DNA from: Streptomyces iakyrus
GTDB lineage: Bacteria; Actinomycetota; Actinomycetes; Streptomycetales; Streptomycetaceae
Reading direction: 5' to 3'
DNA length: 64,000 nt
NCBI RefSeq assembly: GCF_000717055.1
Contig: NZ_JNXI01000011.1
Coordinates: forward strand, 167,928-231,927
Position numbers and translations under genes: made by a program. The notes below the pieces were generated by a model that saw nothing but the letters and a program-made list of their open reading frames with translations, was not told where the DNA came from and ran no database searches. Positions 18,888-27,640 of the stretch are shown here, in pieces (position 1 is the stretch's first letter; the number at the start of each line of letters is the position of its first letter).

Positions 18888-19988
18888 TCACGCGGGAGAC
18901 GCCGCGATCCGTACCCGGTCGCTCTCGTCGCCGGAGAGGAAGGAGGCCATCGCGCTGCCCTCCTCGGCGACGGTGGTGCGGTCGGCCCGGGAGAAGCGGC
19001 GCAGCGGGTTCACCACCACCGTGTCCGCCTCGACGGTCCAGGTCGCGGCGACCCTGCCGTCGACCAGGACGACACGCTCGCCGGCGACGGACAGGTGGCG
19101 GTGTGCGTCGTCGATGATGCGGCTGCGGTCGTGGTAGCCGAGGATCGCGTTGTCGAACGCCGGCAGGAACCGCACGGGCGCCGGCGTGTCGGGGTCGGGG
19201 CGGGGCGCGTCGGGGAGGTCGAGCAGTTCCCGGCCGCGTTCGTCGCGGAAGGCGACCAGTTCCCCGCGCAGGGCGGAGACCGCGGCGGGCAGTCCGGCGA
19301 GGCCGCACCAGGCGCGCAGGTCGGCCGAGGCGGCGGGGCCGAAGGCCGTCAGGTAGCGCCGTACCAGCGCCTGGCCGACCGGGTCGGAGCCGTCCGTCGC
19401 GGGCGGGTCGACCTCGCGCCCCAGCCAGGAGGAGATCAGCGCGTAGCGCACTCCGGCTTTCGTGCGCCACAGTCCGCGCGGCGGCAGTTGGACCGTCGGG
19501 AGGAGGGCGGCGACCAGCATCTCGCCCAGGGGCCGGGGCCCGGCCGCGGGCCAGCGGTCGGCGACGGCGCGCGCGAGGTCGGGCATGGAGCGGGGTTCGC
19601 CGTCCGCCATGACCTTCCGGCCCGCCGCGGTGAGTTCGCCGGGATCGACCCCGTCGAGCTCGCGGCGGTAGACCCCGAGGACCCGCTGGCGCAGCATGCC
19701 GTCGTGGCGGGCGCGCCAGGCCAGGACGTCGTCGGCGGTGACGAGATGGACGGTGCGGCGCATGAGGTGGGTGCGCACGACCCGCCGCGCGGTCAGCAGG
19801 TCCGACAGTTCCGCCGGGTCGAACGCCCGCAGCCGCGACCAGAGGCCGGGGAACGGCTCCTGCGGTTCCTGCGCCTGGAGGCCACACAGGTGCGCGACGG
19901 CGTCCAGGACCGGCAGGTCGGCGCGGTCGAGGAGCAACTGCCGCGCGAGGGTGGCGCGGTTGAGCGCCCGGGCGTCGAGAACGGTCAT
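18888..19988 (-). CDS. AlkZ/YcaQ-like winged-helix DNA glycosylase family protein
   Basis: A 366-residue protein of the HTH_42 family, which includes the DNA glycosylases AlkZ and YcaQ that open damaged or cross-linked alkylpurines. The Q-x-Q catalytic motif is at residues 38-40 (CGLQAQEPQ). Tandem winged-helix domains fill about 45-250 and a beta-rich C-terminal domain holds FDNAILGYHDRSRIID. ATG 19988 has GAGGTG 6-8 nt upstream; the longer frame upstream is rejected. QxQ is the AlkZ form (YcaQ has QxD). Many HTH_42 proteins in Streptomyces are untested, so the substrate is uncertain. Confidence 0.75.
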   Translation of the reverse strand: MTVLDARALNRATLARQLLLDRADLPVLDAVAHLCGLQAQEPQEPFPGLWSRLRAFDPAELSDLLTARRVVRTHLMRRTVHLVTADDVLAWRARHDGMLRQRVLGVYRRELDGVDPGELTAAGRKVMADGEPRSMPDLARAVADRWPAAGPRPLGEMLVAALLPTVQLPPRGLWRTKAGVRYALISSWLGREVDPPATDGSDPVGQALVRRYLTAFGPAASADLRAWCGLAGLPAAVSALRGELVAFRDERGRELLDLPDAPRPDPDTPAPVRFLPAFDNAILGYHDRSRIIDDAHRHLSVAGERVVLVDGRVAATWTVEADTVVVNPLRRFSRADRTTVAEEGSAMASFLSGDESDRVRIAASPA

Positions 19989-20115
19989 CGGTGCACCTCG
20001 GCCTCTGCGTCGTGTGCCGGCCCGTGGTCCAGGTGTCCGGCGGCGTGCCCGCTCACCGTCGCACGGGATGCGGTCGGTTCGTGACCGCATCCGGCGCGCG
20101 ACCCTCTTCCCTATG

Positions 20116-20138
20116 TTTCCTATCGAATTACTAGGAAA
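20116..20138. promoter_or_regulatory. Palindromic operator in divergent promoter region
   Basis: TTTCCTA and TAGGAAA flank a 9-nt A/T-rich centre in a perfect 7-bp dyad. It lies between the AlkZ-like gene and the DszC-like gene and just upstream of a TTGACG box. The A/T core is unusual for this GC-rich DNA. Rrf2-type sulphur regulators bind palindromes of this layout; the assignment is an inference. Confidence 0.6.
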
Positions 20139-20141
20139 GCA

Positions 20142-20171
20142 TTGACGGCACCTTGCGTTCCTGCGCAGGAT
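20142..20171 (+). promoter_or_regulatory. Likely promoter of the DszC/SfnB-like gene
   Basis: TTGACG (20142-20147), 18-nt spacer, CAGGAT (20166-20171), resembling a HrdB promoter. The transcript would start near 20178, about 74 nt before the start codon. The palindrome immediately upstream could be a repressor or activator site. Confidence 0.45.
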
Positions 20172-20251
20172 GATGCGCATGGCCCACACATCTTTTCCCG
20201 CGGTGAGGCTCAATGCCCCATTCCGCAACCGGACTTGAGGAGACCCCTGTG

Positions 20252-21481
20252 ATGGGCGTTGCCCCGGCGCCGTCCGGCCCGGCCACGGAGTCGGACCAGG
20301 CCGGGCCCGGCCGTGCGCACTGGCTGCGCGTGGCCCGTGAGACGGCGGAGGACCTCGCCACGGACGCGGTGGCCAGGGACCAGGCGGGCAAGCCTCCCTT
20401 CGACGAGGTGTCGCGGCTGCGCGAGTCGGGGCTGCTGACGCTCCTCGTCCCGGCCGAAACCGGGGGCGGCGGCGCCGACTGGACCGAGGCGTACGCCGTG
20501 GTCCGGGAGATCGCGGCGGCCGACGGCGCCATCGGTCAGTTGCTCGGCTGTCACTACTTCACGTCCTGGAGCGCCCGGTTCCTCGCCGGAGCGGACCGTG
20601 CCGCCCGGCTGGATCGGCGTTCCGTGGCGGACCAGTGGTGCTGGGGCGGTGGCCTGGCCCGCCAGGAACCGGCGCTGACGGTCGTCAAGGACGCGCGGGG
20701 GTACGTCCTCGACGGCCGGCAGAGCTATGCCGCCGGCGTCCTGGTCGCCGACCGCCTAGCCGTACGCGCGGTGCGGGCCGACACGGGCGAACCCGTCGCC
20801 CTCGTGGTCGATCCGGCTCTCGCGGGCGTGGTCGTCGACGGTGACGCCGACCCCTTCGGCCAGCGTTTGGCGGCGGGCGGCAGCGCGGAGTTCGACGCCG
20901 TGCCGGTCACCCCGGACGACGTACTGGGGTCCCTCTCGGCGGACGAGGACGTCCTGTCGCCCCTGACGGCCCTGATGTCACCGGTCGGCCGTCTGCTGTC
21001 CGTACAGCTCCGGCTCGGCATGGCGGAAGGCGTGCTCGCCGAGGCCCGTGAGTACAGCAGGACCGGCCCCTCGCACCGGCGTCCGGACTGGCCGGTCGGC
21101 TCCCCGCAGGATCCGCAGGTGCTGACGGCCTATGGGGAGCTCACCGTGCTCACCCGCTCGGCGTCCGCCCTGGCCGGCCAGGCACGCCGGGCCGTCCAGG
21201 GCGGCCTGGCCCGCGGCGAGGACCTCACCTACGAGGAGTACGCGGAGATCTCGATCCTCGTGGCCATGGCCGAATCCGCCGCGTCCAGGGCCGCCCAGGA
21301 GTCCACCTCCCGGGCCCTCGACATCATCGGCGCCCGCTCCGCCTCGGCACGGCTGGGTTTCGACCGGTTCTGGCGCAACGCCCGGACTCACACCCTGTAC
21401 GAGCCCGTCGGGCACCGGCTGCGGGACGTCGGGGACTATTTCCTCAACGGTGCCCACCCTCCGTTCGTCCTGCCGGTCTGA
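20252..21481 (+). CDS. Acyl-CoA dehydrogenase-fold flavin monooxygenase (DszC/SfnB-like)
   Basis: A 409-residue member of the acyl-CoA dehydrogenase fold. The layout (RVARETAEDLATDAVARDQ, LRESGLLTLLVPAETGGGGADW, YVLDGRQSYAAGVLVADRL, then WRNARTHTLYEPVGHRLRDVGDYFLNG) matches the DszC/SfnB oxygenase group rather than true dehydrogenases. Such FMNH2-dependent enzymes oxidise organosulfur compounds and are linked with sulphur scavenging. ATG 20252 is used (GTG one codon earlier possible) behind TTGAGGAG. No reductase or ABC transporter is adjacent here. It ends 6 nt from the convergent GAF gene. Confidence 0.75.
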   Translation: MGVAPAPSGPATESDQAGPGRAHWLRVARETAEDLATDAVARDQAGKPPFDEVSRLRESGLLTLLVPAETGGGGADWTEAYAVVREIAAADGAIGQLLGCHYFTSWSARFLAGADRAARLDRRSVADQWCWGGGLARQEPALTVVKDARGYVLDGRQSYAAGVLVADRLAVRAVRADTGEPVALVVDPALAGVVVDGDADPFGQRLAAGGSAEFDAVPVTPDDVLGSLSADEDVLSPLTALMSPVGRLLSVQLRLGMAEGVLAEAREYSRTGPSHRRPDWPVGSPQDPQVLTAYGELTVLTRSASALAGQARRAVQGGLARGEDLTYEEYAEISILVAMAESAASRAAQESTSRALDIIGARSASARLGFDRFWRNARTHTLYEPVGHRLRDVGDYFLNGAHPPFVLPV

Positions 21482-21487
21482 CCGCGC

Positions 21488-21937
21488 TCAGTCCTTGCCC
21501 GTCGCCTGCTTGCTGACGAGGACCAGGGAGACGAGTGCCGCCAACGCCTCCATGTCCGCCCGGGCTGCGGCGTCGTTGTGCTCGCTGGTCACCCGCAGCA
21601 GCCCGATGCGCTCCGTCCCGTCCAGCAGCGGCACCCACCACGGGTAGACGCCGCCGGGTGGTGCGGCCGGCAGGACGTCGCCGTACTGGTAGGCCCGCCC
21701 GGCGACCGTCCCCTCGATGGGCAGCTCCGGTTCGTGCCCCTGGGCCGCCGCCTCGTCCCCGGAGACCAGACGCAGGGTGGTGCGCTGCAGATCTGCCACG
21801 TAGATCAGCACCTCGCGGAAGGAGGCCGCGCGGGCGCACTCGGCCGCTTTGTCGGGAAGCGACTCGATCGGCATGAGGTGGCTGGCGTCCAGCAGGTCGG
21901 CGAGCATCCGCCGGCCGCCCTCGCCGCTGCGCTCCAT
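21488..21937 (-). CDS. Orphan GAF domain protein, apparently C-terminally truncated PP2C sensor
   Basis: A 149-residue protein that is wholly one GAF domain (MLADLLDASHLMPIESLPDK, then WWVPLLDGTERIGLLRVTSE). Its N-terminus resembles that of Streptomyces GAF-PP2C phosphatases of about 380-400 residues, but the phosphatase half is missing: the frame stops after SKQATGKD. No PP2C motif remains downstream because the convergent oxidoreductase gene occupies that DNA. It may act as a free ligand-binding module or be a remnant. RBS and ATG are intact. The comparison length is from memory of the family. Confidence 0.7.
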   Translation of the reverse strand: MERSGEGGRRMLADLLDASHLMPIESLPDKAAECARAASFREVLIYVADLQRTTLRLVSGDEAAAQGHEPELPIEGTVAGRAYQYGDVLPAAPPGGVYPWWVPLLDGTERIGLLRVTSEHNDAAARADMEALAALVSLVLVSKQATGKD

Positions 21938-21995
21938 CAGCGTTCACCTCCGATCGCCACGCTCGCGGCGGCGGAACGAGGGCCGTTCCGCGGTG

Positions 21996-23090
21996 TCACG
22001 GCATCGTGCTCTGCGCGCTGATCAGTTCGGTGACCGCGCGCAGACCGCCGTGGGCGAGGGCGGCACGCTGCCGGTCCGCGCCGGTCCCGTCCTGGAGCAG
22101 CCGGTGGATCAGGGAGGTGACCTGGCGGCTGTCGCCGGAGGCGTCGAGGGCGGGGGCGACGTGCCGCAGGAACTCGTAGAGCACGTCGCCGGCGCGGTGC
22201 GGTGTGCCGTCGGGGTCGATCAGGGTGTCGCCGAGGCCGTGGCGGGCGGCGTGCCACATGGCGGCCTGCAGCAGTTCGGGCGCGCAGTCGGGCAGGGGTG
22301 TGCCGGCGGTCGCTTCCGCCAGTGAGGTCTCCACGAGGGCCCGGATGACCGCGGCGAGCATGACCGCCTCGTCCGCACGCAGCTGGACGTCCGCGCACCG
22401 CACCTCGATGGTGGGGTAGGTGGCCGAGAGCCGGGCCTGCCAGTAGAGCTGTCCGGTGTCGGAGATCAGGCCGGACTCCTGAAGCCGTGCCACGCGCCGG
22501 TCGTAGTCCGCGGCGTCCTCGAAGTGCGGGGGCATGCCGCTGACCGGCCACCGGCTGAAGATCACCGTGCGCCAGCTGGCGAAGCCGGTGTCGTGGCCGT
22601 CCCAGAGGGGGGAGTTCGCGGCCATGGCCGTCAGCGTCGGCAGCCGGAAGCGGATCCGGTTCAGGACCTGCACGCCCGCCTCCCGGTCCGGGACGGCGAC
22701 GTGCACGTGCGTGCCGTTGACCAGTTGCTCCGCCACCAGTTGCGGCGCCTGGGTGACCATGGCCCGGTATCGGGCCTGGTCGGTGACGGCGATGGGGCGG
22801 CCGTGCCGCACCGGTGGTGTCCCGCAGACCCCGATCCGGCAGCCGTGCTCCTCCGCGGCCACGCCGACGGCGTGCCGCAGCCGCAGGAGGTGGCCGCCGA
22901 CCTCCTCCAGGGTGTCGCAGACCGGGGTGGCCACCTCGACCTGCGCCTGGAGCAGCTCGTACTGCACCTCCTGGTCGGACACGAGATGCCCCACGCCCGC
23001 CGCGGCGCGCACCTTGTCCGCCTGAGGTACCGGCAGGCCCGTGACCGGGTCGAGCAGCAGGTACTCCTCTTCCACGCCGATCGTCGTCAT
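21996..23090 (-). CDS. YbdK-type carboxylate-amine ligase (glutamate-cysteine ligase 2 family)
   Basis: A 364-residue protein with the GCS2/YbdK fold: [20 protein letters not shown] at the start, [44 protein letters not shown]. YbdK proteins have weak glutamate-cysteine ligase activity in vitro; their true substrate is unknown. Actinobacteria use mycothiol, so glutathione synthesis is unlikely. ATG 23090 has AGAGGG upstream. It lies 58 nt upstream of the GAF gene on the same strand, so they may be co-transcribed. Confidence 0.85.
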   Translation of the reverse strand: MTTIGVEEEYLLLDPVTGLPVPQADKVRAAAGVGHLVSDQEVQYELLQAQVEVATPVCDTLEEVGGHLLRLRHAVGVAAEEHGCRIGVCGTPPVRHGRPIAVTDQARYRAMVTQAPQLVAEQLVNGTHVHVAVPDREAGVQVLNRIRFRLPTLTAMAANSPLWDGHDTGFASWRTVIFSRWPVSGMPPHFEDAADYDRRVARLQESGLISDTGQLYWQARLSATYPTIEVRCADVQLRADEAVMLAAVIRALVETSLAEATAGTPLPDCAPELLQAAMWHAARHGLGDTLIDPDGTPHRAGDVLYEFLRHVAPALDASGDSRQVTSLIHRLLQDGTGADRQRAALAHGGLRAVTELISAQSTMP

Positions 23091-23375
23091 CGACACCCTC
23101 TGTTCCGCCCGGCGGCCGGGCCGGATCCCGGCGCGCGGAAGGCGCACCGCACGCAGCGGTCACCACCTTCCGGGGGCCCGCCCGTGGGTTACCGAGTGCC
23201 GCGGTCGCGCTGGAACAAAACGTGACACAGACCTAGAAACCGCTTACGGCGAAAAGTCGCCGGGGTGGTGCCGTCCGCCGGGCCGGGGTACTCGCGCACC
23301 GGCGGCCCGGCCGGTGGCCGGCCGGCGGCCGTCACGGTGCCGGAGTCCTCGCCGGCCTGCGGAAGGGAGCGGTCC
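23091..23375. other. Divergent intergenic region
   Basis: Between the YbdK-like and hemerythrin-like genes. It holds an A-rich island (around 23213-23260) with a small hairpin CGGCGA-AAAG-TCGCCG (23247-23262), and GC-rich CCGGCC repeats near 23280-23330. No confident promoter or coding potential is seen. Confidence 0.4.
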
Positions 23376-24045
23376 ATGCCCGGGACGATCGAAGAGCAGA
23401 CCGTGGAGGAACTGGGCGGTCCGAGCAGCGTCCTCGCGCGGCAACGGCGCGATCACGCGGAGATGGACCGGCTGATGGAGCGGTACCTGGCCCTTGCGGA
23501 CGGTGAGCAGCGCGAGCGGCCCCTCAAGGAGGTCGTCCAACTCGTCTTCAGCCACGCCTTCGCGGAGGAGACCGTCCTGTGGCCGGCCGTGCGGCGCTCG
23601 GTGACCCACGGCGAGGAACTGACCTCGCGGGTCGAGGCATCAGCAGATCAACGATCTCGTCGCCGGCATCGAGCGTCTGGATCCCGGCGACCCGGAGCGC
23701 GAGGAGAAGACGGAGCGCGTATTCGCCCTGATCCGCCAGGACATCCGCGACGAGGAGGACCTGGTCTGCCCCGGCCGCAAGAGGCCCTGGAGGACGCCCG
23801 GTTGCGCCGGCTCGGCGCCGCGTGGGAGACGGTGCGCAGGACCGCGCCCACGCACCCCCACCCGGTCCGTCCCGCGACGCCCGCCCGGCAACGCGCTGCT
23901 GGGCGTGCCGCTCGGCCTCTACGACCGGATACGCGACGGACTGGGACCGGTCCTCCCCTCAGCGGTGGTGAGGAGGGTGCTCACCGGACTCACCGGACTC
24001 CTCGTCTCCGCCGCGGTCGCCGCGATCGTGCGCAAACGGCGTTGA
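23376..24045 (+). pseudogene. Hemerythrin-like domain protein, frame broken about three times
   Basis: Starts MPGTIEEQTVEELGGPSSVL behind GGAAGGGAG and reads as a hemerythrin/HHE domain (RRDHAEMDRLM, VFSHAFAEETVLWPAVRR). Near 23636 coding similarity jumps to another frame (HQQINDLVAGIERLDPGDPE, then IRQDIRDEEDL), near 23765 back to the first frame (QEALEDARLRRLGAAWETVR), and near 23860-23880 to a third (GNALLGVPLGLYDRIRDGLG) ending with a hydrophobic C-terminal helix and KRR-stop at 24045. The intact gene would be about 220 residues with a C-terminal membrane anchor. Real decay and sequencing error are both possible. Confidence 0.75.
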
Positions 24046-24184
24046 GCCCACCGCCCGGTCGAATGGATCACTCAGCCATTCGGCCCAGGAAAACTCGACG
24101 GCACACAAGGGTGACGAACCGGACGGAATAGGTTCCTCCGGGCGGAAGACCGTCCGTGCACCGTTGCTGCCGATCGAGGAACTG

Positions 24185-25897
24185 ATGGCGACACATACTG
24201 AGCCGGTTGCGCCCGTACCCGCGGTGGAGCGCCGCGGCCGAGGGAAGGTGGTCGTCTCCTGGCTGACGACCACCGATCACAAGAAGATCGGGCACCTGTA
24301 TCTGATCACGTCGTTCGGGTTCTTCCTGATCGCCGGGGCGCTGGCGATGCTCATCCGGGCCGAGCTGGCCCGGCCGGGGCTTCAGATCGTCTCCAACGAG
24401 CAGTACAACCAGGCGTTCACCATGCACGGCACGATCATGCTGCTGCTGTTCGCGACGCCCACCTTCGCCGGCTTCGCCAACGCGGTCATGCCACTGCAGA
24501 TCGGCTCGCCCGACGTGGCCTTCCCACGGCTGAACATGCTCTCGTACTGGCTGTTCCTCTTCGGCGGACTAATCGTACTCGGCAGCTTCCTGACCCCGCA
24601 GGGCTCCGCCGACTTCGGCTGGACCGCATACACCCCGCTCAGCGGCGGGGAGCGCACCCCCCAGGTCGGCGGCGACCTGTGGATCATGGGGCTGGCGCTG
24701 TCCGGCTTCGGCACCATCCTCGGCTCGGTCAACTTCATCACCACCATCATCTGTATGCGCGCCCCGGGCATGACCATGTTCCGGATGCCGATCTTCACCT
24801 GGAACGTGCTGCTCACCTCGGTGCTGGTGCTGCTGGCCTTCCCGGTGCTGGCCGCCGCACTGCTGGTGCTGGAGGCGGACCGGCGCTTCGGGGCCCAGGT
24901 GTTCAACGCCGAGAACGGCGGCGCGGTCCTGTGGCAGCACCTGTTCTGGTTCTTCGGCCACCCCGAGGTGTACATCCTGGCGCTGCCGTTCTTCGGGGTG
25001 ATCACCGAGATCATCCCCGTCTTCGCCCGCAAGCCGATCTTCGGTTACACCGGCCTGGTCGGCGCCACCGTCTCCATCGCCGGGCTGTCGGTGACGGTGT
25101 GGGCGCACCACATGTTCGCCACCGGCGCGGTCCTGCTGCCGTTCTTCTCCTTCATGACGTATCTGATCGCCGTGCCGACGGGCGTGAAGTTCTTCAACTG
25201 GATCGGCACGATGTGGCGGGGCTCTCTGTCGTTCGAACCACCCATGCTCTGGGCGCTCGGCTTCCTGGTCACCTTCCTCTTCGGCGGCCTGACCGGCGTC
25301 ATCCTGGGCTCCCCGCCGCTCGACTGGCACGTCACCGACAGCTACTTCGTGATCGCCCACTTCCACTACGTGCTGTTCGGCACCATCGTGTTCGCGATGT
25401 TCGGCGGATTCAGCTTCTGGTGGCCGAAGATGACCGGCACGATGCTCGACGAGCGCCTGGAGAAGATCCACTTCTGGACGCTGTTCATCGGCTTTCACAC
25501 CACGTTCCTGGTGCAGCACTGGCTCGGCGCCGAGGGTATGCCCCGCCGCTACGCCGACTATCTGGCCGCCGACGGTTTCACCGCCCTGAACACCGTCTCC
25601 TCGATCGGCGCGTTCCTGCTCGGCCTGTCGACCCTGCCCTTCCTCTACAACGTGTGGCGGACCGCGCAGAGGGGCGAGAAGGTCGAGGTGGACGACCCCT
25701 GGGGCTACGGCCGCTCGCTGGAGTGGGCCACGTCCTGCCCGCCGCCCCGCCACAACTTCCTGACTCTTCCCAAGATTCGCTCCGAGTCGCCCGCCTTCGA
25801 CCTGCGCCACCCGGACGTGGCGAGTTTCGACGAGGCGGAGAACACCGGGCGGCGCGATGTGATCGACGCCGAGGGGCACAAGGGCGACCGGCGTTGA
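24185..25897 (+). CDS. ctaD: Cytochrome c oxidase subunit I
   Basis: A 570-residue aa3-type oxidase subunit I, the proton-pumping catalytic core. All ligands are present: low-spin heme a His81 and His394, heme a3 His392, CuB His259, His308 and His309, and the cross-linked Tyr263 of HPEVY. Twelve transmembrane helices. ATG 24185 has GAGGAAC upstream; an upstream in-frame start adds 7 residues. No ctaC, ctaE or ctaF is adjacent, whereas the main actinobacterial oxidase genes are clustered, so this is probably the second ctaD copy typical of Streptomyces. It would need subunits made elsewhere. Confidence 0.93.
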   Translation: MATHTEPVAPVPAVERRGRGKVVVSWLTTTDHKKIGHLYLITSFGFFLIAGALAMLIRAELARPGLQIVSNEQYNQAFTMHGTIMLLLFATPTFAGFANAVMPLQIGSPDVAFPRLNMLSYWLFLFGGLIVLGSFLTPQGSADFGWTAYTPLSGGERTPQVGGDLWIMGLALSGFGTILGSVNFITTIICMRAPGMTMFRMPIFTWNVLLTSVLVLLAFPVLAAALLVLEADRRFGAQVFNAENGGAVLWQHLFWFFGHPEVYILALPFFGVITEIIPVFARKPIFGYTGLVGATVSIAGLSVTVWAHHMFATGAVLLPFFSFMTYLIAVPTGVKFFNWIGTMWRGSLSFEPPMLWALGFLVTFLFGGLTGVILGSPPLDWHVTDSYFVIAHFHYVLFGTIVFAMFGGFSFWWPKMTGTMLDERLEKIHFWTLFIGFHTTFLVQHWLGAEGMPRRYADYLAADGFTALNTVSSIGAFLLGLSTLPFLYNVWRTAQRGEKVEVDDPWGYGRSLEWATSCPPPRHNFLTLPKIRSESPAFDLRHPDVASFDEAENTGRRDVIDAEGHKGDRR

Positions 25898-26268
25898 GAC
25901 GCGGCCGTCGCGGGACACCGGCCGGTGAGCCGGGCAGCGTTCTGGCCGACGAGACCGAGGGCTACCTTCTCGCCCACGCCCACCGTGACCAGGCACAGCG
26001 CGAGGCCGAGGAGCTCTGCGCGGGGATGCCATGGCTGACCACGGCCCAGACCGAGGAACTCACCGCCCACTACGTCCGCCGGCGTCTCGATGTCACCCGG
26101 CAGCTGATGCTCGGCACCGTACGACGGGCCGCAGAGCTGCGACAGGAGTACGAGAACCGCTACGCCCAGCTCCGGAGGGGCCTGCTGCGGCGCCACGCGG
26201 CCGGTGCCTGCGCGGTCCTGGCCTGTGCCGCCGGGGTGGGCGCGGTGGCCGGTGTGCTCATCCGCTGA
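25894..26268 (+). CDS. Small membrane protein coupled to ctaD
   Basis: A 124-residue protein that appears to start at TTG 25894, overlapping the ctaD stop (TTGA), with AAGGGCG upstream; no ATG or GTG lies in frame until a Met near residue 49. The body is helical and charged ([20 protein letters not shown], then [21 protein letters not shown]) and the C-terminus is one transmembrane helix ([20 protein letters not shown]). Function unknown; position suggests an accessory to the alternative oxidase, though this is only association. Confidence 0.6.
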   Translation: MRRGRRGTPAGEPGSVLADETEGYLLAHAHRDQAQREAEELCAGMPWLTTAQTEELTAHYVRRRLDVTRQLMLGTVRRAAELRQEYENRYAQLRRGLLRRHAAGACAVLACAAGVGAVAGVLIR

Positions 26269-26277
26269 CGTTCCGGA

Positions 26278-26812
26278 TCAGCGGCCGTGACCGTCCTCGC
26301 GGGGCAGCGGCCCGGAGCCGGCATGGCGGCCCGGGAGGCGGGCGGCGTGGCGTTCGCCCGGGCCGGGGCCGTTCCGGGCGGCCAGGGCGTCGGCCACGGC
26401 ACCGGTGACGAAACCGTAGACGGCCTTGTGCAGGAGGTCCACGACGAGTTCCGCGCGGGGCCAGGTGGGGGGGCGGGGCGCCGACCCCGGTGGCGTTCTC
26501 CAGGATCTGGTCGTTGGTGAGGCGGACGACCGTGAACTTGGCCGACGCGACGGGACCGCGCAGCCCGGACCGGGCCATGATCGAACGGAGCACGCCGAGC
26601 AGGGCGGCCTGCCCGAAGTGCATGGCCCGGTTGACCGGCAGCGGCTGCGTGCCGGGGTGTTCGGGCAGGCCGGTCAGACGATGGAGGACCCGGGCGGGCA
26701 CATGGGAGTCGGGGCGGCCGGTCACGGCCTGCTCGATCTTCTCGCCGAGCGTCATCACGACGCCTCCGGCGGTACCGGCGACCAGCCCTTGCCACAGCGC
26801 GCGCCTGATCAT
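26278..26812 (-). pseudogene. Conserved membrane-associated hypothetical protein, frameshifted at a 7-G run
   Basis: The first 115 residues (MIRRALWQGLVAGTAGGVVM then TLGEKIEQAVTGRPDSHVPAR) look intact, with an N-terminal hydrophobic helix. At a run of seven G on the plus strand (26467-26473) the frame changes; removing one base restores a sensible end, AELVVDLLHKAVYGFVTGAV and a stop at 26278-26280. As read, translation continues in a basic, proline-rich frame to 26258. Function of the family is unknown. A homopolymer error in the assembly is as likely as a true mutation. Confidence 0.65.
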
Positions 26813-26872
26813 GCGTCGGCGAGTACCCCGGCGGCCACGGCCTCACGCACCGACACCGTCGCCCGGCGTGCC

Positions 26873-27472
26873 TCAGTGGCCGTACGGCGGCTGGAAGCAG
26901 CCGGTCTCGGGGCACGGGCCGTGGGTGGACACCGCGAAGTTCGACTGCTGCAGGAAGGCCGTGACGCAGGCGTCGTCGTGCACGCGCAGGGCGACGCGCG
27001 ACCCCTCGGGCGTGACCGGGCCGTCGCCCTCCCCGTGCGCGGGCAGTCCCGTGACGGTGAGCGTGCCGCCGAGGCGCTTGCCGTCCTGCGCCACCCGCTC
27101 CTCCTCGTACCCGAGCCGGAGCAGGGCCGTCCGGACGGTCTCGGGGTCCCACTTCCGCTGCTCCCACAGCCGCTTGAGCACCGGCCTGATGCGGGCGGCC
27201 TCCCGTTCGGCGTCCGAGGCGTGGGCGGGAGCCATCTCACCGGCCCGGCGGTAGGCGTTGTTCTCGTTGTAGTGCGGCGCCCCGTCACCGGCTCCCGGCT
27301 CTACGTACGGCGAGGCTCCCGAGGCACTGGGCGAGGATGAGCCGGACGGCCGGGAGGACGCCCCCGGGGTGGCGTCCGGGGCGTGCAGGTCGCCGCAGGA
27401 GGTGAGGGCCGCGGCGGCCGCGAGGGCCACGGCGGCCGGACGGACCCGGCGGGCGAGCGTTGAGGTGGACAT
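26873..27472 (-). CDS. Secreted lipoprotein, unknown function
   Basis: A 199-residue lipoprotein precursor. Signal peptide MSTSTLARRVRPAAVALAAA runs to a lipobox LTSC with the lipid-modified Cys26. After a Ser/Pro/Gly linker comes a domain with HYNENNAYRRAGEMAP, RIRPVLKRLWEQRKWDPETV and a C-terminal part with two further cysteines (Cys in DDACVTAF, CPETGCFQPPYGH) that may form disulfides. ATG 27472 is preceded by AGAGGG. I do not recognise the family. It stands alone between the broken gene and the fucosidase gene. Confidence 0.75.
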   Translation of the reverse strand: MSTSTLARRVRPAAVALAAAAALTSCGDLHAPDATPGASSRPSGSSSPSASGASPYVEPGAGDGAPHYNENNAYRRAGEMAPAHASDAEREAARIRPVLKRLWEQRKWDPETVRTALLRLGYEEERVAQDGKRLGGTLTVTGLPAHGEGDGPVTPEGSRVALRVHDDACVTAFLQQSNFAVSTHGPCPETGCFQPPYGH

Positions 27473-27640
27473 GAAACCGACCCTCTCATCGCGGCCGGCC
27501 CCCACGGACCTGATGCGGCAAGCCCGTTCCGGGCAGGCCGCCCCGACGCGTCTTCAGCCGTTGCGGCAGAGGGCGGTCAGGAGTCGGCGGGACTCCGGCT
27601 CCGGCTTCCCCAAGTGCCCCTCGGGCGCGCCGACGCCCGG

